Position numbers and translations under genes: made by a program. DNA of 64,000 bases from Gymnogyps californianus. Lineage: Eukaryota; Chordata; Aves; Accipitriformes; Cathartidae. The notes beneath the pieces were generated by a model that did no database searches, was not told the origin of the DNA, and saw only the letters and a list, made by a program, of their open reading frames with translations. The DNA lies in NCBI RefSeq assembly GCF_018139145.2, contig NC_059476.1, positions 12,083,001 to 12,147,000 on the forward strand, read 5' to 3'. Positions 48,011-61,328 of the stretch are shown piece after piece; position 1 is the stretch's first letter, and every line of letters starts with the position of its first letter.

Positions 48011-49039
48011 TGCCTGAGAGGGCTGCCTGACGCGTGGGGGTCTGCCTCAGTTATTCTTAGCCACCATGAGCTCACTGAATAAGATCATTTCATATCCCTC
48101 TGTATAAAAACCTAATTATATTAAGGCCTAGACACATACTGATTGAAAAGTGCTGGGCAGATTAAAAGCTTCATGTTCCATCTTTTGCCCATCCAAGTAT
48201 CCCGTGAAAACACTCTACCTGCTAATTATGGGTATGCACACAGGCCCGCTGGGTTTGTTTTTGCCATGTTATTACAACGTTGTACCTGGCAGGGTGAGCT
48301 GGGAGGTCAGGGCTGCAGATCAGTAAACAGGAACAAAACTGGGAAATCTTGAAGACAACTGTAAAGCAGAGTTTTTCCACTCAAAGTTTGATCTATTATT
48401 GTAATGAATGTTGCATCCTGCGACAGGAAGGTAGAAAAATAACAGGAAGGATTCCAAGGAGAAGAGGACAAACCTGCAGTCAGAGAGAGCTGGGCAAAGA
48501 AAGTCTTTGCAAGCTTCTCAGCTTTGACTGGAAAATGGCTTTCAGCTCACCCTGCTTAATGTGATTTGTGTGCTGTTCAGAGAAATCATTAGACGAGGTA
48601 GTTATCTGGCTCTGTTATGTATTATGCTACAGGTGCAAGGTCTGGAATCCCACATAATTGCCGCATAGATCTAGATTTAGCTTATTATCACTTTTTACAT
48701 TAGCTTTCGAAAGAACACAAGGAGCTTTGCAGTTGCCCGTGCTGGGCTGTGAAGCCAGAGACACTCTCTCAGTGATCCCCCAGTCAGGGGAAGGGCTGGG
48801 GGCTGGCAAGCCCTAAGAAAGGGATGCACAGCTCACACAGATGGGCAGCGCTGCATCCAGCTGCAATGACCGGGCAGCCAGATCCAGTATTTTGAAGAAG
48901 AAAATAAGCCAAGAAACAGATAAGGACCACCTACTAGCTACCTCTCTGAGTACACATGGGGCACCTTCCCCTCAGGGAACCCCAGAGGCTCCCTAGCCTC
49001 CTGACCCCCTCATAACCAGACCCATGTGGAGACTGGTGC

Positions 49040-49135
49040 ACGGAGAGGCTAAGGGCTTTGCCCGAGGTTGTGCAGGAGGCGGCAGTGGCAGGGATGGTAC
49101 CGCACCTACATCATGTGAAGCCCTGTCCCGGGCTT
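49040..49135 (-). mobile_element. MIR-like relic, minus orientation
   Basis: AGAGGCTAAGGGCTTTGCCC, GAGGTTGTGCAGG, GGCAGTGGCAGGGATGGTAC resemble 'gaggttaagtgacttgcccaaggtcacacag..agtggcagagctgggattcgaacc', the reverse complement of the MIR core. Confidence 0.55.
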
Positions 49136-52100
49136 TAGCCACAAAAGCATCACCGTTACGTAGTTAGGCTGTCTTGGCAAGGGGAGATCAGTTTTGTTTA
49201 GAAGCTTCTAGGAAAGCCATGCCCTTGAGACTTGTTTAGACAAGTACATCCCAGGGAGTTATTTTATAACAGCCTGCGCTGGTACTGCTTGCTGCAGCCC
49301 GTGCAAGGGGCACACGTACCCGGCGCTCAGCCAGGCTCTCCGGCTGTGCCCCAGCTTTGCCAGCACTGCCCTGGCACAGCTCAGTACCTGCAGCCATGCC
49401 GCATCCTGCCAGCCGCTGCTTGGGGCAGTGTGTCATGGCGTCCTACTAGCCACTGCTCACCTGCCCTGGCAGAGTGACCCACACCGGTCTAATCTGTAAG
49501 TCGTTCAGGCTAACGTAATCCCCACCAGGACAGCTAGTAATTAACGCCGTGCTAACGACTGTCGGGGTGGGGTGCAGGGTGGAACCACAGCACGAACAAA
49601 TAAAACCAGGACACTGAAACCATTCCCTTCTAGCAATGTCACCTCTGCAGACAGCAGCCTGCTTTCCCCATCGGGATCCATGGGCACTCCGAGATCACAG
49701 CCATGACGGGGGTGACTAACGTGAGCTGGGCATGCCGACGTGCCTGATGTGCAGGAGGGCTGACACCGTGCAACGCCGAGAGCAGGTGAACACTGTGGTG
49801 CTGTGCCTTTGGTCGGGTGTTTGCTAGCAGGGAGCAGCCTGGGCAGCTGAAAAGGGGGAGAAGAGGAGGTCAATGCTGTGGCCCCACTGCTCGGCTTGCT
49901 CTCACCTGGTGGGAGTGAAACACCCGCTGCAGAGCCGAGCTTCATGCTCTGAGTGTAGGCAACTCCCTGACCCTCTGACAGCAATGGCACGGGACTGCTG
50001 TCCTCCCTCCTCACCCAGGCTCTTTGAAAGGGATTCCCCTTTTTGCTCCATATACATGGGAGAAATAAGGCACAAGATATTTTTTTTTGTCACTGTTGTA
50101 TAACTCATCCACCTTTAAGACAATATTTTTGTCTCTCTTTTAGGAAGGAGAGATAAAAACCTCTGACCATGGGAAACCAGGGCTATCCTCCCTCAGGAAA
50201 TCCTCTCATTAGAAGCTGAAATTTCAGATTCCTTTATTCGTCTGATTGTTTGCTGTGAGGTAACGAGGACTTGGCCTTTACTGCAGGTAGGTGACTTCCC
50301 CAAGAAGCCAACAAACTCTGCTGCCATGAATTATAAATCACCTGTTACCAGATGTTGGGCCTGAATCCAGCTGGGGACCCTCTGTCCTCAGGTTTTCCAG
50401 GTACAGAAGAAACAGAAAGCTCCTGTCTCAATAGGCTTACAATTTAGGACAAAAGGCAACAGATGGATGCAGACTGACAGACACCCCAGGAAGTACCAGG
50501 AGGCAGTAAGAATCACTAGACTAGTTGTAGAGCATTAGAGGCACCTTGGCAGAGAAGCCATGTACTGCTAGTTTAAGGATTTAACAACTGAGTAATGGGA
50601 TCACCAGCCAAGGAAGGTAGGGGCTGACATCCTAGGCAGGAGAGAGAGATGAGGGAGGGGTGGGAATGCATCTCAAAAATGAGCCTGAGCAGTCTACGTT
50701 CGATGTGGTAAAGAAAGCAGCACAGGAAGGAGTCACAGAGAAGACTGGTGTCACCAAAGCAATGGGCTTTGACCCCAGCCCAGGCAGCAGCAGAATTTTC
50801 AACCAGCTTTGTATATTTTCTTCCTCTGATATGGATTCCTGATGTGTGACGTTGCCAGGCAGTGTGGGAGAGCCAACAGCCAACCCACCAGAGACTGAAA
50901 TTACCTGGTGGCCCCTTCAGTGGCCAACTGCTTCATCTTTTCCAGTGTCACTGAGAGTGGGAGAGCCAGGGGCAGAAGGGACCTGAGCAAACCTGTTTCT
51001 TTCCTCAACAAGGTAAATCCATCACATTTCTGCAACAAACTGCACTGTCAGGCCAAAATCTTCCTGGGGAGCACAAGCCCCGTCCCAGCCAGACTGACTC
51101 CTGCCATGTTGGCAGGACTCTGAGCCTGCCCTTCTTCATCCCTTCCTCACCTAGCTCTCCTCTCCCTCCCCATCCTTGCCAGGAAGCCAGCTTGGCTCCC
51201 CGCCATGCCCTACCTGCACTCCCAGTGCTGGAGGAGAGCTGATTCCATGCAGGAGCTGCTGTGACAAGCAAAGTGCTCGTTTCCATTTTCATGGCAGATA
51301 AGGACTCTCTCAAAGCAGCATTAAACTCAGCAGCAGGCGTATATTAAATAACTTTAAAGTTAATCTTATGCATAGAGGCCTAAGGAGCCTCTTGTTTCCT
51401 CTGTAAATAATTAGGGGGAGTTTGCTGAGGTCTCATCAGGCTGCTCGTGGCTGCAGCTCAAGCTGCTCCTGCGTTTCCACCCCACAGCGCTCAGGGCATG
51501 GGGAGCAGAGAGCAGGAGGGCTCAGAGGCATCATTTAGCGCAACAGCATTTGCAAAGACAGAGCCAGGCTTCCTGTTGCAGTGGCACATTCAGAAAGTGT
51601 TTGACTTATTGGAGGAAGGGGAAGGAGACCTATCCTCTCTACCCTCCATAGCCAACCCAGTTGGGCTTTGAAAAGACAGGGCTGAGAGTACCAGGTACCT
51701 GTGGATGGAGGGAGGCCAGGTACGTTAAGCCTGGCAGCAGAGCACCGGCTGCAGCGCGTGTGCCCAGACAGCCCACCACCATGGTTCACTGGTCAGAGGA
51801 ACCAGCCCCACTGCTCGCGAAGGGAGTGGGACGAACGCCCCACTCACCAGTTTGGGTTATGCTGCTACCACCAACACGAACCCACACCTCTGCCAATGCC
51901 TCCCCTCTGTGCCACACTCACCTTAACTCTGCTCATTTCCCAAACCCTTGCAGAAGTTGTGGGGAAGGGAGCACTCGACTGTCCAAAGCAACCCCCTGAC
52001 AGCTTCCCTCCTTGGCTCGCACGTCCCTGTGCTGATCAGCCATCACATTTACGCAGGGCATTTGTCAGTAACGATCCATCAGCTCATCTATGCTCAGCTC

Positions 52101-52245
52101 ACCCAGAAATCCGCTCCATGGCTCTGTGCAACCAATGATGGTAAAAAGTCAAATCGATGCTGCGCAGAAATGACTGAAACTGGCTTTCTGTTCATTCATT
52201 GCCCCCCAAAGCCCTCTCCCCCTCTCCTCTGTTTTTAGAAAGGGA

Positions 52246-52275
52246 ACATTTTAAAGACTTACATTTTAAAGACTT
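52246..52275. repeat. Perfect 15-bp tandem duplication
   Basis: ACATTTTAAAGACTT occurs twice head to tail (52246-52260 and 52261-52275). It is identical, so probably young. Confidence 0.9.
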
Positions 52276-54694
52276 CTCTTACGAGGAGCCCTGAGCAGGA
52301 GAAAGGAACAGTTCATACTCAACAGAGTTTCTCTGGCTTGGCTGCCATTCACTAGTCAATCAAACAGACATCTGTGGGCACTTGTAAACAGCTCTGAGAT
52401 ATCTGGGAATGCTGAATGTCAACGAATTGATGCTGGTCAGCTTGATGGCCAAGTGTACTGGAAAAAGAGCATGAGCACACATTTTGGCTTGTAGGTGTTC
52501 ACTTCATGTTTCTAGATGGTTTGACATTTAAAGCAGGTTTTCCACTGGCTACGTAGAGCTTATTTCCCCCTTGTCAAATTAAATTAAAAAAAAAAAAATT
52601 AAAAAAAGCCCTTTTCACTTTAAAGAAAACAAAGTTTACCTTTTCCACCCTGCCAGGAAATCAGATATAAATGACTTGAGATGCAGCCTGGCTGCCAGTT
52701 AAAGCTGTCAGCAGATGTCACTTGCAGCAGAATATGGCCTTGGTTCACGGGTTATCCTGTCACCTGTCTTAAACATCCACTGCTTTACTGACACCACTGC
52801 AGTTTTGTGAGTGGCAGAGTAACGTATGCAGGACCTTGTGTAGGTGCTGGTCTAAAAGCAGTGGTGGTTCATCGGTGCTAGCTCTTCCCCTGCTGCTGCT
52901 CCTCGGGCAATACCAGAAGCTGCTGTTGGCAGTGGAGCAGCTCGTTTCCTCTTCAAAAGCCCATATTTTAGGAGTCCCAAAATGCAGGGGGCTGGTGAGG
53001 GAGGCTGGGGGTGTCAATTCAATCCTGAGAGCCTGTGAAGAACAGAGATGTCAGAGAAGTCCAGGAGAAACTGTGAGAAGGGATGTGGTACTGGTGCCAA
53101 ATTTGTGTTTGTGTGCACCAAACTGTCCCCTGTGAATCCAAAACCATGACGGTGCAGGACAGTTTGGGTTTATACTGTAGGGCACACCGTTTCCCAAGTG
53201 ATTGAGTCTTTCCTGGTTGCAGCTTATCTTCTTGTAAAAGGAAAATTAGTTCTAGATACCTACGGAATTAGTTATTGTCCTGTTGCTGTTGCAGAAAGAA
53301 AATTTTTGTGAAGCAAGCAAAACAGTCCTGAGTGGCAGCTCTGAGAGCCTAGAGCAGAAATCAAAATAAAATATCATCAAGAAGAGTTCTCCATTCTTTA
53401 AAGCACTAATGTTGCTCCCTGGGGAAGTATTAATCTGTAATGAAAACCATATTGCTTACATATTTATGGCTGCACAACTCATCTTCTGTGAGGCTGACTC
53501 ACCCCTGATGCCTATGAGATTGGAGAGAGTAGAAATAATACTTTCCCCCCAGAATGAGAGTTCACCCCTGACGTTCCCAAAGCAGTTGGTTATTTTTTGT
53601 GCTACTGGTCAGGATTTACCTCTGAGATCATGGCCACAGCAGAGAAATGAAGCCCTGAGCAGGCGAGAGAGCTCCACAGCATCTCTGCACAAGCTGTGCT
53701 GTTTTACACCTCCTAAATCAAGACACCAAGGAGGGCACACGGAGACTTCATGGTCCTTAGCCCACAGGTACTACCACAAATTTCAAGGATTCTTCAGGGA
53801 ACAGAAGTCCCTGTGGGAAATCCCCTCTAACTCTGTTGTGGCACTATCACAACCTCCTGCCCATATAAAAACCTGTTCCTTTAATGAAAAAGGAAATCTT
53901 TTCTTGTTCAGCAAGAAAACCCTTAGGCTGCAGCTTCCAAAGAGCAGGCTCTGAAGGCTGGTGGTGAAAGGCTGGAGCTGGATCCAGCAGCACTTCTAGA
54001 GTGCCAGACATGGACACCAGCAGCTGAGGAGTATCATTACATCTTGGACACAATTTTGATATGCAGATCATCAAAACGCGGCACATTGCTTTCTCTTACA
54101 CCTCCTCCCCCTTCCTGTACACTCTTCCATAACGTAAGGCCAGAAAAGTTGGAGGACAGCTAAGATGACCCATGAATTCCTTCACCAGTCTCCTTTTGAA
54201 AACCAGTCTGTATTGGTAACATGTGGCACTGACGATGCAAGTGACAAGTCGCCATTTTGAGCAACCTACACATTTTGCTAGAAAATCTAGCAAATTTCCA
54301 AACACTGTCCTGGAGACTCTTGTGCAGCCCTTGGCAAAACAGTCAGGGCCTTTTTCTTACATTGTCTGAAGACTCCAGGGCTATGTGAACATAGGAAAAG
54401 CGACACGTTAGCAAAACATTGCTCCATTCACACATTAGGGGCCAGGCTCGTTGGCTAGTCTCAGGACCAGGTCATGCAGAAATAGTCCACACAGTGATCC
54501 AGCAAGATTTTCCCAACCCCCCACCATCCCACTCCAACGGCATGAAGGTTTCGGTGAGGGATGGGCTTCCTTGCCACCACCGAGCAAAATTCTGCACTGA
54601 AAACTTCCACCCAAGCAGGAAACTGCAAATGAGCTATGGGAAGACGGTGATTTTTGAAGCGGGGTGTTGTACCTGTGTCAGGGACAGGCTGTTC

Positions 54695-54775
54695 CTAGGG
54701 CAGCCAACCTGTCTGGTCGTCGTAGCCAGGCATCCTGTCTCTGACGGTGGCCCATAACAGATGCCTAGGGAAGAT
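54695..54775. mobile_element. Second copy of the 'CAGTATCCTGTCTC' CR1-like relic
   Basis: GGCATCCTGTCTCTGACGGTGGCC, here cited as its two halves GGCATCCTGTCTC and TGACGGTGGCC, followed by AACAGATGCCTAGGGAAGAT. Same block as at 46205-46300, in the same orientation. Confidence 0.65.
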
Positions 54776-57700
54776 ATAAATGCCAGGAAAGCCTGTAGTG
54801 ACACTTCCCCAGAAATACCAGAAACTTCCTGGACCAAAGATACTATCTCCGTATTTAATAGCTCTCAGTGGACTTTTCATTCACCACTGTGTGCAAGACA
54901 AATTGTGTGAAAAAGCTTCTCTTGTTCTAAAAACTGCTACCTGATATTTTAATCTGGTTCTCCCTAATGTAACAACTGCTCACTCATTGCTGTCCCTGTG
55001 CCACCCCAGATGTGACAGGTCCTGGAGCCCCATCCTAGCTGGTCGGACTGTGCCTACTTGGCGCTTTGTACAGAAGCTGCTCTGAGCACTCTCCTTACCT
55101 TTGCCAGTTCTGCTTTAAGCCAACAAGTGACACATCAAAACCTTCACACAGCCAAGAGCCATGTGGTGCATCTCAGCACCAAGGGGAGAGATGGCTCCAG
55201 GAGTGACTCAGGTCCAAGATGACAGTGGCTCCCCAGGGCTTCTTTGGTTGTGTTATGAGCCAGGATAGCCCTGACCAGACCCCTTACAAGAAAACTGGAC
55301 TTAAATACAGAAGGTAGCAAGCAGACAGACCAGGAGAAATGCTTCTTTGTCCTTTTGTATTCTCAAATCTGGTAGACTGTGGAAGAGACCCCTCAAGGAA
55401 GTCAGGGGAGGACCATAGCCAGTAATGCCTTGCACCAGGTGCACAAAGCAGGAGGGATTACACTATAGATCAATGCTTCTCAAACCAGTTTTTGCTAAGG
55501 CTGTGCACAGTAAATTCTGTGTTACCACATATACCACTGAATACTGAGAATGTTCGTCTATGATGACTGCAAATGAGGTCTCTGATAGCGACGCTCATGA
55601 AGGTCAAGCTCTGAAAAGACCTACCAATTTTCTACCGTTATGGCTGAAAGAGTCAGATCAAGTCACCAATGTCTGAAATTATAGATGGCCCCAAGCATCC
55701 CTCACAAGAGAAGAGCCCTGCCTGTTGTAACCACGGCAATACTTGATTCAGATGCAGGTAACCATCTTTTGTTTCTTCTGACTTTGCTCAGGCCTTAAAA
55801 ACATTGAGTCAGGTTTCGAATCAGCATAACCTCTTGCCGTCTTTTTTTAGTGAGTGAAGATACAATCACTCAGCACCAGAATGATGACACAGAAATCTGC
55901 AGCAGACGATCAAATGTGCAATAATAAATTGATACTGGAGCTGCCTCCTCCAATTGATAGCTGCTTAGTCATTTCTCCCTCCACCTCCTGTGATCAGCCC
56001 CACCTCTGCTACCCCTTCCACGGAGCCTTTCCCTGGGACATCCCTAACATGGTCTAAAAACATCCGGCTGTGCTCTCAGGAAACTGCAGAAACAGGGGAA
56101 AGCGTGTCTTGCTGCTGAGCCCGCTCTGTGCGTGCAAGTGTTATTTTTAAACCATCGTGCAAAAGGATGCGGTTCCCATCAGCCAGGGCATGTCTGAGCT
56201 TCTGTGAGACAAGGCTTTGCATTTCAAAAGGCAGAAAACGTGGCATGTGCTACTGCTGTTGCTGTGGCAATACCCATGCACAGTGAATGCTGTAGCATTA
56301 AGTCACATGTTAAATAAACACGCAGCTACAACAGAAATTAAAATAGCCCAGAGAAGCTGTTATTTAGACGGTGGACATTTTCTTAAATTAAGTGTTTTCT
56401 TTCCAATATTGCTATGAGGAGGCAGAGTATGCTAAGCCAATCTCAGCCCACCAGAGATTGACTTAGCTGCTCTCTCTCCTGCTCTGCACGGCTGGGGGAC
56501 ACATCACCAGCTGAATCATCTAGACCCAGAAGAACGGGGCTTCTGCTTGTACTAGCACGAAGGATCTGACTTGCTCTCCATGCTCATACTGTTGTGGCAG
56601 TAGACAAAGTTGGGGCACCCACATGTACAGGGTTGAGCTTTATGGATGGGGAGGAAAAGGATGAGAGAAGTGAAGGTGCAACAGGCACAGAAGATACAAC
56701 GCAGAGAACGAGTCATGGATCCATTGCCTGTGCTGCTCTCCAGCCCCAGGGGATACCACATTGCGAATCTCCAGCAAGTGGTGATGTCCATCTCATGGCA
56801 CAGGCGCTGTACTGCTTGGTTCTCTGCCCAGGACATGATTCCTGTCTTGCCTCTGGAGCACAGCTTGCAGAGGGGACCAAGACTGCTCAGTGTCTTGTTT
56901 GCACAGGCCTGGAAGCATCCTGAGCAGCCAAGGATGGACCCCCTCTGAGGGTGAGTGGCTCTGGCTGAGCTGCTGCTGCATGGGGCTGTTAAAGCAAGGA
57001 GCCTGCTTGGATAGAGAGAGAGAGAGGGAGGACACATGTTCCCTCTTTGGAGGCATTTGGAGGCTTGTTTGTAAGCCAGCCCTTGCCCTTTGGCTGTTCT
57101 GTCTCCTTCGGCTTCAAGCCTAGCCAGCCACCCCGTGTCTTCATCAGACACACAGGCCCTGACAAGGCAACTGCTATCAAAGAGGGCATGACAAACCCTT
57201 TGGCTGCTATTTTTCACCCAGACCCTGAGGGGCTTCACTGCTCATGCCCTGCTCTGTCCTGTGACAAACATGCTGATATAAGGACCCCCCCCACCACTAC
57301 AGAAACCCAGGTGATGTCAATCCATGGGTTTGTTCATCATGCAAAATCAGCATGTGTGAGAAGTAGTCACTTCTATTAGAGATGTTAAAATGTAGTTTTG
57401 GCACCTTAGGATGGCTTTTCAATGCCTTCAGCAGCTGGCAGCTCCCACTGAAGGATGCAAACAGATTTTCAGAGGAGCTCAAGTCCATTTGAGACACAAA
57501 GGGGTCCTTCTCTCACCTACACAAGCCCGTGTCAGAGCCTCGGCTGCGCGCCTTTGCTCATTACCTCTTCCCTCTGCCCGGCAAAGGGAGACGGTTGCTG
57601 AAACCAGAGACTGTTTCCTCTCCTCAGGTTTCAGTGTAATTTTGGAATAGGTTCCTGCTGGGCAGGATAAATCCTGATCTGCCTCCAACAAGAATCTCCA

Positions 57701-59035
57701 CTACAACTAACTGGGATTTTGGTTCAATCCAGGGTAGGGATGCAGGGGCCAACAGTGAAACTGGAATGAAGAACTGCCACTGATTCAAGGTCTCTCCACC
57801 CCTCTCACCCCTTCCTGACCTTCTTAAATAAGGGAGAATACTTACTTGGAAACCTGCCAAATTATTTTTTGTGGGTAAAAAAAAAATCCCAAAAGAAAGA
57901 CTGTGTCAGTATCAGTGAAGTTTTAGTGTTAAGTTTCAACATTCTCATTTAGATTAATTTTCTCTTAACTTTAAAACTTCTGTCCTGCATTGATATATTT
58001 TTAATGAGTGATTGATCTCTTCATGTTTCCAGTTATTAAAACAAAATATTTAATTCTCCCAATTTTTTTTTTAATTTTTCCATAACAAGCAAATTTAAAT
58101 TAGATTGCAATTAAATTTGTTGCTGTTTAAACCAAAAGCAGATGTCAGTGGAATGGAATCTGGTTTCTCTTTATCCCTACTCTAAACCATCCCATGAGAA
58201 GAAATCAAGGGAGCAAAGCACATCAAGAATAGCTACCTGCAGAATATTGTCAGGCACATATTCTAGGAAATTAAGTTGCATCTCAGCCCAGGAAATCAAA
58301 TGTGATTAAGCAATTGAGATGATCTATGAAAACAGGAATCCCCCAATGATTTGCATACTGAGTCCTGTCAGTGAAGGATGATTAGCTGGAGATTTTATTC
58401 ACAGGCTGGCTGACTCCAGCGTTACTGTGAGTGCGTTTCCTGGCAGCTGGCAATCCTCTGGGGTTTTCTGACTTCAAGGCAGGCGGTACGGAGCATCACA
58501 GCACTCTGCTAACTATCCGCGCTCGGCGCTCGCAGGCTTACCTGGACCCTTCCGTCCCAGAGCAGGACACCGGTGCTTCCTTTCTCCCCTCTCTCGCAGC
58601 AACCCACCTGTGAGCTCCTATTTCATTTCAACATGAAGTGTTTGGGTTCATGGGAGATGTCAAACCCCAACATGGCCAGCCAGCTCCTTAGCTTTAGGAC
58701 ATGCCTTGCTCTTGCTTTGCACATATCAGATGAGACCATCTGTAATTCTCCCTGCAAAGATCACTCGGTCGCACAGGCACTGCCTGAAGTCTGGGGACTG
58801 GGTGGGAAGGAGGGTGTTGTACCACTAAGGAAGGGAAACTCTCTTCCACAAGGAAAAAGCATTGGGCTCAAGACCTTACACCCCTTATACTTCCTTCCCT
58901 AAGCTCACAAACAGCACTGGCTTCCTGTCACAGCATTACTGGTCTCTCACCAGCTCTGCTCTCCCTCTTCTGAAATACTCCCATGGTGTTTCTATCCAGT
59001 CATCTTTTCTTGAATGGCATCCAAAAGCTCTTCCT
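54776..59035. other. Intergenic, no gene recognised
   Basis: AP-1-type heptamers at 55204 and 55805. A 228-codon minus-strand frame (56552-57238) has no recognised domain. The stretch 57840-58180 is AT-rich with several T and A runs. Confidence 0.55.
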
Positions 59036-59211
59036 TTCCCTTCCCTTCCCTTCCCTTCCCTTCCCTTCCCTTCCCTTCCCTTCCCTTCCCTTCCCTTCCC
59101 TTCCCTTCCCTTCCCTTCCCTTCCCTTCCCTTCCCTTCCCTTCCCTTCCCTTCCCTTCCCTTCCCTTCCCTTTCTTTTCCTTTCCTTTCCTTTCCTTCTC
59201 TTCCCTTCCCA
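59036..59211. repeat. (TTCCC)n pentanucleotide microsatellite
   Basis: Twenty-seven perfect TTCCC units (59036-59170) are followed by about 40 bp of degenerate TTTCC/TTCTC units. The tract is pure pyrimidine on the plus strand, so it can form triplex (H-DNA). Reading frames through it give Leu-Pro-Phe-Pro-Ser repeats and are not genes. Confidence 0.97.
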
Positions 59212-61087
59212 TCGGCCTTTTCATTTCCAACACCACCTGCTCTCTAGCTTTACTTAGCACGGGGGATTTTCGAGGATGCCACACAATACATGACACGTCT
59301 TTGCAGTACGTGAAATCCCAAAGGCACCTCTGGTGTCACAGCTGTGCAAGCAGGTGCCCGGGATAACGCACCAAGAGCCAAACAAGTCAATATCACCCAC
59401 GTGTGTGTATGTGTGTGTTGGTTTGCATCTTTGCTTTTTATTTTAGAGGGAAAAAGGCAAACAGGCTCCCCCTTGCTAATAGTTCCTAAAAAAAGGCCCA
59501 AAGCACAACCTCAGCCTGTCTCCTTCATGCCAGCACAGGCATTAGGTCATCAGCCTTGTCCTGCCAATAATTGTTAACTGCCCACAAACCCCTGCTGAAA
59601 CAGGTTGGAGAGCTTTAGGAGCTAAATCCTCCTCCAGGGTTTTGAACAAGTCTCACAAGACGGTTCAAAGCCTCAGCAGCTGGAACAGTGATACGATGTC
59701 ATGTGCTGCAGATGAAGTGCTAATACTTGTCCATAATGGATTTGCTGGGATGTGTTTCATGTTTCCTCCACCTGTTGCCCCTCTCTCGTGGAGTCCTCCC
59801 TTCCCTGGGGTTTTGTCTTCATAACTTAAGATGTCTGTTTGTGGGGAAGCGGAGCTTGGTTGACCTTACTCTTTTTCACCTTACCTTCTTGTCTCATCCT
59901 GACACGAGAGCTCAGCAGTTCCCAGGAGCGGGATGCATGGTCTGGGGAGAAGGAAAACAGGCACAGCCTCCTCTAAGGCTGTTAAGCTAACCACCTAATT
60001 AATAGCTTGCTGATTGCACTCTTAAAAGAAGTACAGTTGAAGGAGGACACACAGCGTATATCTTCTTTGCCTTAAGAGATGGTTGTAAATGAATGTACAT
60101 ATTATACAAAGCAAGATTACTTGGCTTGATACGTTACGTAATTATCCGGACCAGCTGGTGGGCAGAAATCATAACCAAAATTGAACTCCTGCTCCGCTGC
60201 ACAGATGGGATTTCTCTCCCCATACCCACACATTCAGTCCTGGTCCCGACGTTTTGACTATGTACACAAAGTGGGTATATTAAATGATGTGACTTTCCTG
60301 CCAAACATATACGGCCTCCTAGAAGTTTACACTTGTGAGGAGAGAAGAATAAAGGTCTGTACTGTATCTAAATAGGCATCCTTCCAAGCACGTGCTCTCA
60401 GATAGGCTTGGGGGTGGGGAAGAAAGGTTAAATGGTTGGAGCTCAGGAAACCTGTGTCCTCTCTCCTGCTTGGGCCACAAATTTCCTGAGAAAGTTTGGT
60501 TTCTGACCTCAATTTTTTCTGCTAAGAACACAGAAAAGTATCTGATGCTTTGTCCAAAGTGCCCATATACCACTAAAAACTGTCTGGGATCCTAGGTCCT
60601 TAGATTAACTCAGTGAGAGTCTGGTACCTTAAACCATATGTAGTCACTTAAAACCAGATTAAAAACCAAACACACACATGTAAGTGAGGTGACAAAGCAT
60701 GTCTGTGGTCAAGCAGGGATCTAAATCCAGGGCTGTAGTTAATGCCCAACTTATTTCTAAAACGGTCTGTCCGTGCCTCCATTTCCCAAGCTATCAAATG
60801 GGGTGAAAAGGACTCCACTCCCTCACAGGCACGAGGCAAAGTTAACATGTTCAGATATTGCACTGACGTATAAAGAACCAGGGACTGGCAGCAGTAACAA
60901 GAATCACAAATTAGAGACTAAAATTACTTTTATTAGCAAAATAAGCCACACTACAAGTAGGGCCAAATCTCTTCAAAGTTCAGCTGCATCAAGGCCTGGA
61001 TTGCAGTGAGGGCTGTGATTGAAACATTTTGGGGACAGTTCATTATGGCAACTAGCAGTGAAATGAAAACTGAACTTGCTCCCATGT
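59212..61087. other. Intergenic, no gene recognised
   Basis: A short GT-rich stretch near 59400. At 60690-60800 a weak MIR-like resemblance (GTCAAGCAGGGATCTAAATC and CCTCCATTTCCCAAGC) appears in conflicting orientations and is not called. Confidence 0.5.
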
Positions 61088-61262
61088 TAGAGTTGAAGGC
61101 CAGTGGACTACCAGCTCACTTAGTCTGACCTCCTGTACGGGGTAAGCTTTAATGCGTCACCCAGTGTTTCCTCTCAAGCCTTACAGCTTGCGACTGACTA
61201 AAGCATAAGCTCCAGAAAGTCTCGGCTTAATCGGCTGAAGGAGACCCTACCACCGGTCCCAA
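61088..61262 (-). mobile_element. CR1-like LINE 3'-end fragment, minus orientation
   Basis: TTGAAGGCCAGTGGACTACC, CTTAGTCTGACCTCCTGTA, CGTCACCCAGTGTTTCC, GACTGACTAAAGCATAAGCT and CCAGAAAG occur in the order of the reverse-complement CR1 3' end of archosaurs/turtles. It corresponds to the same region as the plus-strand copy at 33700-33860. Confidence 0.75.
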
Positions 61263-61328
61263 AGGTCAGGCCCCCTTTATGTGAGCGGGGAGGAGGCCTG
61301 GCTCAGGTCACCGCACTTGTCACCGGAG

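Larger units (their letters stand above)
48011..54694. other. Intergenic, no gene recognised
   Basis: Contains a MIR-like relic (49.04 kb), a 15-bp tandem duplication (52246) and a poly-A/AATT tract near 52585-52608. A 181-codon plus-strand frame (53409-53954) is about what chance predicts for this much sequence. Confidence 0.55.

Noticed and set aside
53409..53954. 181-codon plus-strand open frame
   Set aside because: About one frame of this length is expected by chance in 64 kb on both strands; no domain recognised.
58862..59366. Leu-Pro-Phe-Pro-Ser and Glu-Gly-Lys-Gly-Arg repeat proteins
   Set aside because: They are translations of the TTCCC microsatellite.
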